From positions 1-64,000 of the forward strand of contig CAYLZD010000005.1 in the NCBI GenBank assembly GCA_964388275.1: DNA of 64,000 bases, written 5' to 3'. The position numbers and the translations under genes were made by a program. Shown piece after piece: positions 17,416 to 23,607 of this stretch. This DNA comes from JARYLZ01 sp964388275. Its GTDB lineage: Bacteria > Bacteroidota > Ignavibacteria > SZUA-365. The notes under the pieces are model-generated. The model was not told the DNA's origin, did no database searches, and saw only the letters and a program-made list of their open reading frames with translations. Position 1 is the first letter of the stretch. The number at the start of each line of letters is the position of its first letter.

Positions 17416-18309
17416 TTAATCCCATTCCCGCTTTCCGGCAAATAATCGCGGACGTTTCTCGAGTCCGTATGAATCCATGAACGTTATGCCGGGCCTCGCG
17501 CCTGCCGTGAGCTGGCGGCTGTCGTTGATTTCCTGTTCGCCCGGAACCAGGATCCCGAACAGGCCGAACTTCGCATCGTAGTACTTCATGCTGTCCACCT
17601 CGATGCCCGAGGCGCGCCCGACCGCATCGGTGAATCCCGCGCCCCCGGTCCAAAGTTGAAGGAAGACCACCGGAGCGAAGAGATTCATGGAGTTCTCGGC
17701 CACGGCGCCGCAAACGGCGCCGATGCCCGTGCCCGACCACGCCTCGAGGTGATGGCTCGCGTGGCAGCAGGTCTGGTACAGGGCGCGTATGCGCAGGTCC
17801 TCTACAGCGATGGAATTCGTGACGTATGTCACCTCCACTTGTCCGCCGCTGAAACTCAGACGCGTGGAACTCGCGTGCATGTCGAGCAGCACGTCTATCA
17901 CCCTGCCCTTGTCTTTCGCCGCGCGCAGCGCCTCGAGCAATTCCGCGTGGGTGGCGGTTTCATCCGTGAGAATTGTCACTTCCTTGTAGGACGCTTCGGC
18001 AGCCGCGCGTATCCTGCTTATCATCCAGTCTTCTCCGTAGGACTCGACAATTTCGCTAAGCGTCTTGCCGTTCAAGCTGTCGAGCGGCACGCCGAACAGC
18101 CCGGCCAGCGAAGGATCCACATGCGTCTTCAGCGCCGGGTACATGGCCTCCAGCTCATCGGGCAGGATGTCGTTGTTCTCGACGACGGCAATGAGGGAAG
18201 CGTCAGGCGCCTTGCCCGGGTCGGCGGGACCGGGGCCCGCGGGGGAATCCGTGCAACTTGAGAGCAGGAACAACTGTAAAACCGCGGCGATGCCTGTGAG
18301 GAGTTTCAT
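17416..18309 (-). CDS. Hypothetical lipoprotein
   Basis: 297 residues. The N-terminus has a lipobox (LLSSC near residue 19), so it should be a membrane-anchored lipoprotein, followed by a Pro/Gly/Asp linker. The body contains LLDMHASSTRLSFSGG and a Cys/His-rich segment LYQTCCHASHHLEAW, and a hydrophobic stretch near AENSMNLFAPVVFLQLW. The HxSS and CC-H elements hint at a hydrolase or metal-binding fold, but I cannot place it in a family. Its stop lies 14 bases before the tRNA-Val gene on the same strand. Confidence 0.6.
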   Translation of the reverse strand: MKLLTGIAAVLQLFLLSSCTDSPAGPGPADPGKAPDASLIAVVENNDILPDELEAMYPALKTHVDPSLAGLFGVPLDSLNGKTLSEIVESYGEDWMISRIRAAAEASYKEVTILTDETATHAELLEALRAAKDKGRVIDVLLDMHASSTRLSFSGGQVEVTYVTNSIAVEDLRIRALYQTCCHASHHLEAWSGTGIGAVCGAVAENSMNLFAPVVFLQLWTGGAGFTDAVGRASGIEVDSMKYYDAKFGLFGILVPGEQEINDSRQLTAGARPGITFMDSYGLEKRPRLFAGKREWD

Positions 18310-18427
18310 GGCGGGGATGGATAGAGAGAGAATTTTCGGGATGCAAACGCATCTTCACGAATTGAAAATTCGCGTTTTCATCGACCGGATTCAATGCAAA
18401 ATCCGATCCGGTCTCGATCGCCGGTCG

Positions 18428-18466
18428 CCGGGCGCGGCGGAATATCGCGGCTTCCGCCGCGCCCGG
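18428..18466. repeat. Perfect 15-bp inverted repeat downstream of ssb
   Basis: CCGGGCGCGGCGGAA, 9-base loop, TTCCGCCGCGCCCGG. It is placed 25 bases after the ssb stop and before the next gene on the same strand. There is no T-run, so it could be a Rho-independent-like stop without U-tract, an mRNA stabiliser, or a dispersed palindrome. Confidence 0.7.
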
Positions 18467-18490
18467 AAATCCGTGAGATCGGACAGGGGC

Positions 18491-18928
18491 TTAGAACGGC
18501 AGATCGTCGGCTTTTTCCTCGGGCGCTTCCGGCGCAGCATCGCTCCGCGGTGCGTCCGAGCGCGTGTCCGGTCCACCTCCGCCGTTGCCTTTGGAATCGA
18601 GAAACACGAACGTGTCGAGTTCGATCTCCGTCTTGTAGTGCTTGATGCCGGGATGCGTCTTGTCTTCCCAGTTGCGCGTCTTGAGCTTGCCCTCCACATA
18701 CAGGTAAGAGCCCTTGCGCGTATACTGGGCCAGCACTTCCGCGAGTTTGCGGTAAGCCACCAGGTTGTGCCATTCGACGCTCTTTACCACGGTGCCTTCC
18801 TGGTTCTTGTAGGATTCATTGGTGGCAAGAGTTAGGTTGAGCACAGGGATGCCGTTTCCGGTGTACCTGAGTTCCGGATCGGAACCAAGATGCCCGATAA
18901 GCGTCACCTTGTTGAGTCCGTAAGCCAT
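18491..18928 (-). CDS. ssb: Single-stranded DNA-binding protein
   Basis: 145 residues. The OB-fold is typical (LNKVTLIGHLGSDPELRY at residues 5-22; WHNLVAYRKLAEVLAQYTRKGSYLYVEGKL in the middle), with a short glycine/proline linker and the acidic C-terminal tip DDLPF that binds partner proteins. It coats single-stranded DNA as a tetramer in replication, repair and recombination. It lies 13 bases downstream of the beta-propeller gene and seems to be the last gene of a four-gene run starting at 20775; no separate promoter is evident. Confidence 0.97.
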   Translation of the reverse strand: MAYGLNKVTLIGHLGSDPELRYTGNGIPVLNLTLATNESYKNQEGTVVKSVEWHNLVAYRKLAEVLAQYTRKGSYLYVEGKLKTRNWEDKTHPGIKHYKTEIELDTFVFLDSKGNGGGGPDTRSDAPRSDAAPEAPEEKADDLPF

Positions 18929-18941
18929 TTTTCCTCCTTTA

Positions 18942-19829
18942 TTATTGGTTGGTGATTGCGGGAAAAACCAGCGCCTCGCGCGCCGTCAGAATGTACAAGC
19001 GCGTGTCGGTCATTGCCACATCCTCGAAAGGACCCGTCTCGCCGGCGAAGACGAAAAGCTCCCTTGAAAACCTCTGCTCTGGGATTCCCTCGGCAGTGAA
19101 GATGAAAAGCTCCGAGGATGTCACAACGGCGACGCGACCCCTGCCGCAGGCAATTCCCTTCGCGTCATCGAACAGCTTATACGCAAAGGAAAAAATATGG
19201 TTCCCGAAAGCGTCGAAGGCGGCCACGCGGTCGGCTTCGAGCACGTATAGACGGTCGTCCTCGCCTTTGGCCATAGCCAGCGGTTTTCTCAGGCGGCCCT
19301 GCCCGGCGTCGATGCCGCCGAAAACGCGGTCCACGGTCGCGAATCCCGAAGTCGCTACGACTCGCGAGTTTTCGCCGTCGAGTATGAACATGTTTTCGAG
19401 CTTCGTTATGACCACGTCGAGCGGCTCGCCGAAGGAGGATTCGGCGGAAGGGTCGTCGCGCGTCGAAAAGACGCCCATCACATTCAGATCCTTGTCGAGT
19501 CTCACAATTCGATTGTTGCCGCGGTCGGCGACATATACGGCGACTCCCAGCGCGGCATCGATGCCCGCCGGCTGGTCGAATTGAGTGGCGCTCCAGCCGG
19601 GCCCTCCGGCGAGCGCGATCCTCCTGCCGTCCGGCGCGTATTTATGCACAGAATGCGAAGCCGCATCGCTGACGAATAAATTGCCGAAGGGATCGGACTC
19701 GATGCTGTGCGCCCTCCGGAAATCGCCGAAGCGGAATTCCTCCACGAGCACCGGGGTTTCCTGCGCGAGGCCTGAAGTAGCGCCGAGGGTGAAAAGCGCG
19801 AGAACGATTGCGGGAGCGCGGAGGCCCAT
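18942..19829 (-). CDS. Secreted NHL-type beta-propeller protein
   Basis: 295 residues with a signal peptide ending in GLAQ. The mature part has repeated NHL/SMP-30-like blades: GNLFVSDAASHSVHKYAPDG, AVYVADRGNNRIVRLDKDLN, NMFILDGENSRVVA, RLYVLEADRVAAFDAFGN. Such six-bladed propellers act as periplasmic or surface scaffolds or ligand-binding proteins. No catalytic residues are evident. It starts 12 bases after the second lipoprotein gene, so the three envelope genes and ssb are probably co-transcribed. Confidence 0.8.
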   Translation of the reverse strand: MGLRAPAIVLALFTLGATSGLAQETPVLVEEFRFGDFRRAHSIESDPFGNLFVSDAASHSVHKYAPDGRRIALAGGPGWSATQFDQPAGIDAALGVAVYVADRGNNRIVRLDKDLNVMGVFSTRDDPSAESSFGEPLDVVITKLENMFILDGENSRVVATSGFATVDRVFGGIDAGQGRLRKPLAMAKGEDDRLYVLEADRVAAFDAFGNHIFSFAYKLFDDAKGIACGRGRVAVVTSSELFIFTAEGIPEQRFSRELFVFAGETGPFEDVAMTDTRLYILTAREALVFPAITNQ

Positions 19830-19841
19830 TCCGGCGCCCGT

Positions 19842-20330
19842 TTACTGGGTGATAAAGGGCTCGACCGGGCGCGAATTCAGGACGAGCGGGCGATCAATGG
19901 ATGTTCGGGCTCTTATTTCGAATTTGACGCGGGAGTGCAGCTTCGTGTCGAAGGGTTGAAGTCCGCGGGTCGCGCGGAATGCCAGCGGGACATCGATGCC
20001 CGGAGGAAGCCGTACCTCCCCGCAATCGGCGTCTTCGAAATACATCAGGGCTGTGAAGCGCCGCAGAGGCTCGCCGTTCCGCGCGTCGGAGATCAGGCCC
20101 TCCGCGGTGGTCAGGAATATGTCGGCGCCGGTGAGATTCCGGAGAGTGACATTCATTACGGCGTTGCATTGCGGACGGGATCCGGGCATGAAGTCGTTCC
20201 ATACCAGGGTCTCGCCGTGTGCCGCCGCTATCTCCTCGACGATCCGCGCGGATGGTCCGGCGCAGCCGAGGAACGGAAGGAGGCAGAGCAGAGCCGCGGT
20301 TCTATTTATTGATGACCGCGACGGGAGCAC
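19842..20330 (-). CDS. Hypothetical lipoprotein, tandem paralogue B
   Basis: 162 residues from a GTG start at 20330, which overlaps the end of the upstream paralogue by 29 bases. Lipobox LPFLGC near residue 23. The body (VTLRNLTGADIFLTTAEGLI, SDARNGEPLRRFTALMYF) lines up with paralogue A (VTLVNRTERAMNVAFLEGSI, IDASTSKVLARFRPI), with the same later PF[DN]T motif, pointing to an ancient tandem duplication. The pattern of alternating beta strands suggests an immunoglobulin-like or LEA-like fold. Function unknown. Confidence 0.65.
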   Translation of the reverse strand: MLPSRSSINRTAALLCLLPFLGCAGPSARIVEEIAAAHGETLVWNDFMPGSRPQCNAVMNVTLRNLTGADIFLTTAEGLISDARNGEPLRRFTALMYFEDADCGEVRLPPGIDVPLAFRATRGLQPFDTKLHSRVKFEIRARTSIDRPLVLNSRPVEPFITQ

Positions 20331-20775
20331 TGTCTTTGGTCGTCCTGAACCCGTCGGTAGTCTGGAAATTGATCGAGATCAGGACGCTCGGAGAAGTTGT
20401 GGTATTGAACGGCTCCAGCTCGGGCGGCGTGATTACCGGGAAATCCTTTACCTGTTTGGGGAGCAACGCCGCGGAGGAAATGGTCCCGTATGACTGCGGG
20501 ATGATCGGCCTGAAGCGGGCAAGCACCTTGCTTGTGGATGCGTCAATTATCGAGCCCTCGAGGAATGCCACGTTCATTGCGCGTTCAGTGCGGTTGACGA
20601 GGGTGACGACCAGGTTGGCGTTCAAGCTGTTGGCGCCGTCCTTCTTCTCCATGACCACTGAAATATCCTTGAATGAGATGCTCAGTTGCTCTGTGCTGAC
20701 ATCCGAAGTGCATCCGCCCGCAAGAAAGGCCAATGCGCACAACATGCCGAGGGGAGTAAGAAATCTTCTGTTCAT
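20302..20775 (-). CDS. Hypothetical lipoprotein, tandem paralogue A
   Basis: 157 residues, ATG start. The lipobox LAGGC near residue 22 marks it as a lipoprotein. A single beta-rich domain (residues about 30-150) ends with EPFNTTTSPSVLISINFQTT. It resembles paralogue B just downstream in both order and motif. The function is unknown; the fold could be of the LEA/immunoglobulin-like kind that supports outer-membrane proteins. It is the first gene of the run leading to ssb. Confidence 0.65.
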   Translation of the reverse strand: MNRRFLTPLGMLCALAFLAGGCTSDVSTEQLSISFKDISVVMEKKDGANSLNANLVVTLVNRTERAMNVAFLEGSIIDASTSKVLARFRPIIPQSYGTISSAALLPKQVKDFPVITPPELEPFNTTTSPSVLISINFQTTDGFRTTKDSAPVAVINK

Positions 20776-21015
20776 GAGCCGGTGCGGTTTCTGTGAATTG
20801 TGAGGGTGGTGCCGTTCTGTAACGACTGATCAATATACCGAAAGGGGGGGGTAGAGTCAATTCCTGATAAAGATGGAATGATGCCGGACGGGGGAGCGGC
20901 AATTCCGGTTACACTTGATATCCGAGCCGCGCGAACGCCCGCCGCCGGGTCCGCCTGCCGGAGCGGCTGTGAAATGCCGCCTGCCTGAAGCTTCCGGCCG
21001 GGCTTCAACGGACAT

Positions 21016-21044
21016 TTGATCGTTACCGCATTTACAGCTATATT
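21016..21044 (+). promoter_or_regulatory. Putative promoter of tRNA-Leu
   Basis: TTGATC at 21016-21021, 17 bases, then TATATT at 21039-21044, followed by TATAAT at 21045-21050. Read in the Bacteroidetes way it is TTG-N20-TATATTTA. The tRNA begins at 21054. Confidence 0.55.
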
Positions 21045-21053
21045 TATAATTAC

Positions 21054-21137
21054 GCCTGGATGGCGGAATAGGCAGACGCGCTACATTCAGGGTGTAGTGT
21101 CCGCAAGGGCGTGCAGGTTCGACTCCTGTTCCAGGCA
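21054..21137 (+). tRNA. tRNA-Leu (anticodon CAG)
   Basis: Class II tRNA with long variable arm. Acceptor GCCTGGA pairs with TCCAGGC; D-arm GGCGGAATAGGCAGACGC; anticodon stem CTACA/TGTAG around loop TTCAGGG, anticodon CAG (leucine CUG); variable arm TGTCCGCAAGGGCG; T-arm TGCAGGTTCGACTCCTG. Discriminator A; CCA not encoded. Confidence 0.95.
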
Positions 21138-21139
21138 CA

Positions 21140-21164
21140 AGACCCGGATTTTCCGGGTCTTTCC
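21140..21164 (+). terminator. Rho-independent terminator of tRNA-Leu
   Basis: AGACCCGG, loop ATTTT, CCGGGTCT, then TTTCC, directly after the tRNA. Confidence 0.75.
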
Positions 21165-21210
21165 ATTTCCATGGCTGAAAGAGCAGGGAGCAGCGCCGCC
21201 GGATTCGATT

Positions 21211-21849
21211 TCACCGCTTGTCGGGCATCGCTGTGATCGAGGCGGTTCTGCCCGTGGCTTCGAGGAGTTGTTCCGTGAAACCGCCGAGCAGCGAGCGTTT
21301 GACGGCAACCTCGTATAACGGCGTGTCGCCGTAATTTCTGGCAAGGATGATCGCTTCGAAACGGTCGATGACCGCATGCGCCTGCCGCGTCGAATCCCAT
21401 GGAAATGAGATGCGCACCGGCACAAGCAACCATTTGCGTTCGATTTCGGCGCCGGCGAGCGCGAGTTCGGCCGCCCTGGAGTAGGCCTGCGCCAGACCGC
21501 CGGTCCCGAGTTTGATTCCTCCGAACCAGCGCGTCACAACGACCACTACGCCTGTCAACCCGAACTTGTCGATGGCGCCCAGTATTCTCCGACCGGCGCT
21601 GCCGGACGGCTCGCCGTCGTCGCCGCTTCGGAAAGTCCGGCCGTCCGCTCCGACTCTCCAAGCTGAACAGTGGTGAGCTGCCGTGTAGTGTATTTTCCGC
21701 AAATCGTTCAGGAAGGACGCGGCCTCGTCCTGCGATTCCACCGGACGGGCCGAGGCGAGGAAACGCGAACGGCGCTCGATCAATTCGGCCTCGACGAGGC
21801 GCCTTATCGTCAGATATGCGTCCGGGTCCTGCTGTTTGTCTGGATTCAT
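21211..21849 (-). CDS. yigZ: YigZ/IMPACT family protein
   Basis: 212 residues. The UPF0029 core is present: DDGEPSGSAGRRIL followed by VVVTRWFGGIKLGTGGL, the most conserved parts of the family. The C-terminal third is the ferredoxin-like domain of YigZ. Structures of the family suggest nucleic-acid or ribosome contacts; in eukaryotes IMPACT blocks Gcn2 activation, but the bacterial role is not settled. The gene is divergent from bshA with 78 bases between. Confidence 0.9.
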   Translation of the reverse strand: MNPDKQQDPDAYLTIRRLVEAELIERRSRFLASARPVESQDEAASFLNDLRKIHYTAAHHCSAWRVGADGRTFRSGDDGEPSGSAGRRILGAIDKFGLTGVVVVVTRWFGGIKLGTGGLAQAYSRAAELALAGAEIERKWLLVPVRISFPWDSTRQAHAVIDRFEAIILARNYGDTPLYEVAVKRSLLGGFTEQLLEATGRTASITAMPDKR

Positions 21850-21927
21850 TTCGCTTGCGATGCGTCCGGCGGTGTATATTGCAAACTATTCCGCTCGTCA
21901 ATTCCGCGCAAACAAGGAGAGGATCAA

Positions 21928-23052
21928 TTGAACATCGGCATCACGTGCTATCCAACCTACGGCGGCAGCGGGGTTGTGGCAACGGAACTCGGCATCGCGC
22001 TGGCCGAGAGGGGGCACGAGGTTCACTTCGTGAGTTATGCGTCTCCCTTCCGGCTGCAGCATTACGTCTCCAACGTGTTTTTCCATGAAGTCGAGCAGAG
22101 CACCTATCCGCTTTTCGATTTCAACCTCTATTCTCTCGCTCTCGCGAGCAAACTAGTGGAGGTCGCTCAGTATCAGAAGCTCGACATACTGCACATGCAC
22201 TACGCCATCCCGCATGCGGTGAGCGGTTTCCTGGCCCGCGAAATGGTCGGCAGGGATGCCGTGAAGCTCGTTACCACTCTGCACGGAACCGACAGCACCC
22301 TGGTAGGCCTCGAACCATCCTTCCTACCGCTGATGCGCTTCTCGATACGGGAAAGCGACGCCGTGACCGCCGTGTCGCGCTTCCTCGCCGAGAAGACCCG
22401 CGCCAGCTACAACATCGACAAGGAGATCGAAATCATTCCGAATTTCGTCAATACATCCGTTTACAAACCTGTCGATTCATCGCGGTTCCGTTCCCGGATC
22501 GCTCCGGACGGCGGAAAAATACTCGCGCATGTCTCGAATTTCAGGCCGGTGAAACGTGTGACCGACGTAATAAGGATCTTTCACCTCGTGAATAAACAGA
22601 TCCCCTCGCATTTGCTTCTGGTCGGCGACGGACCCGACAGAACCGAATGCGAAGCGCTGGTCCGTGAACTGGATCTGTGCGGCGTCGTGCGCTTCCTGGG
22701 CAAGCAGGATGCGTTGGTGGAAATCCTGTCTTCCTCGGACCTTTTTCTGCTTCCAAGCCAGTCCGAAAGTTTCGGTCTATCCGCGTTGGAGGCGATGAGT
22801 TGCGGAGTCCCGGTCATCTCGTCCAGCAGCGGCGGCATTCCAGAAGTCAACATCCACGCGCGCACAGGGTACATAGCCGAGATGGGCGATGTGGAGAGAA
22901 TGGCGAAATACGCGGTCGAGCTGCTCGGCAACACGAAGAAGTACGCCGCCTTCTCCGCCGCAGCCAGGAGCGTGGCTGCGGAGCAGTTCGAAGCGGAACT
23001 GATCGTGCCTCGTTATGAGCGCCTTTACGAAAGGGTTCTCGACGGACGGTAG
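21928..23052 (+). CDS. bshA: BshA-type N-acetyl-glucosaminyl L-malate synthase (GT4)
   Basis: 374 residues from the TTG at 21928, preceded by AAGGAGAGG; the longer frame upstream overlaps yigZ and lacks a site. The start NIGITCYPTYGGSGVVATEL is typical of BshA, followed by HMHYAIPHA, TLHGTDSTLVG, and the GT4 C-terminal donor site NFRPVKR, GDGPDR, and ESFGLSALEAMSCGVPV (E-x7-E). BshA joins UDP-GlcNAc and L-malate in the first step of bacillithiol synthesis in the cytosol. bshB and bshC are not seen in this window. Length equals the family norm (about 375-380). Confidence 0.92.
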   Translation: MNIGITCYPTYGGSGVVATELGIALAERGHEVHFVSYASPFRLQHYVSNVFFHEVEQSTYPLFDFNLYSLALASKLVEVAQYQKLDILHMHYAIPHAVSGFLAREMVGRDAVKLVTTLHGTDSTLVGLEPSFLPLMRFSIRESDAVTAVSRFLAEKTRASYNIDKEIEIIPNFVNTSVYKPVDSSRFRSRIAPDGGKILAHVSNFRPVKRVTDVIRIFHLVNKQIPSHLLLVGDGPDRTECEALVRELDLCGVVRFLGKQDALVEILSSSDLFLLPSQSESFGLSALEAMSCGVPVISSSSGGIPEVNIHARTGYIAEMGDVERMAKYAVELLGNTKKYAAFSAAARSVAAEQFEAELIVPRYERLYERVLDGR

Positions 23053-23251
23053 GAGGTTGTCAGGCGGCCGGGTGTCAAAAAAGCGGACATAACGGATATT
23101 ATCACGTCAATTGACCGACACCGTCTCATTCCGATCGGAGAGCGCCGCGCGGTTTCGCCTGTTTCGAAGCGCAACCGTTGTTTATTCGGAATGGAGCTTT
23201 TGGCTCGCGTTTTGCATTACATGCAACGGATTGTATTTGAACGGAATCTGC

Positions 23252-23407
23252 ATGAAAAAGCTCCTCGTATTGTTGTTCAGTCTGCTTCGCAACAGAAAGC
23301 CCATCCAGGATCCCGCCGACGAAATCGCATGGGAGAATCTGGACGGCGCCGAGTTTTTTGTGGTGCCGCCTGCTTCCCGCAGTCTGTCAGCGGCTGACCA
23401 AGTCTGA
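23252..23407 (+). CDS. Possible small peptide, 51 residues
   Basis: Starts MKKLLVLLFSLLRNRKPIQD and ends SLSAADQV. The positively charged start and leucine-rich stretch could be a short membrane segment. The ribosome site is poor and I recognise no family. Codon choice is compatible with its neighbours, but length and lack of other support keep it doubtful. Confidence 0.2.
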   Translation: MKKLLVLLFSLLRNRKPIQDPADEIAWENLDGAEFFVVPPASRSLSAADQV

Positions 23408-23432
23408 CCGGAAACACACTCGATAAATATGT

Positions 23433-23521
23433 CCCGACAAGATCGGGCTGGTATCGGCTGTTTCAGCCGGCGCCTGCATTGCGGCAGGCCCGAATATCCG
23501 CTTTCCGGACGCCGGTATTCG
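23433..23521 (+). other. Cluster of four consecutive hairpins
   Basis: CCCGA/TCGGG (23433-23447), CGGCTG/CAGCCG (23455-23469), GCCTGC/GCAGGC (23472-23489), and CGAATA/TATTCG (23491-23521, itself holding TCCG/CGGA). They follow one another with almost no spacer, directly upstream of the promoter at 23530. Candidate structured RNA, terminator array or protein-binding region. Confidence 0.5.
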
Positions 23522-23529
23522 CGTTTGCC

Positions 23530-23561
23530 TTGCTTTGATAAGGTTCGACTCCATACCTTTG
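23530..23561 (+). promoter_or_regulatory. Bacteroidetes-type promoter of the PorW-like/pyrK/pyrD operon
   Basis: TTG at 23530-23532, 21-base spacer, TACCTTTG at 23554-23561, matching the -33 TTG and -7 TAnnTTTG elements of Bacteroidetes primary sigma promoters. The first ATG (23569) would sit at the transcription start, so translation more likely begins at 23608. Confidence 0.6.
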
Positions 23562-23607
23562 CAGACAGATGTTCGAAAGATTGAAAACCGACAAGACCAG
23601 CCGACCG

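Larger units (their letters stand above)
23053..23607. other. Intergenic stretch with structured DNA and promoter
   Basis: 555 bases between bshA and the TPR lipoprotein. It includes a possible 51-residue ORF (23252-23407), a run of four small hairpins (23433-23521) and a Bacteroidetes-like promoter (23530-23561). A minus-strand open frame of 418 codons crossing this area is a shadow of the TPR gene. Confidence 0.5.
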
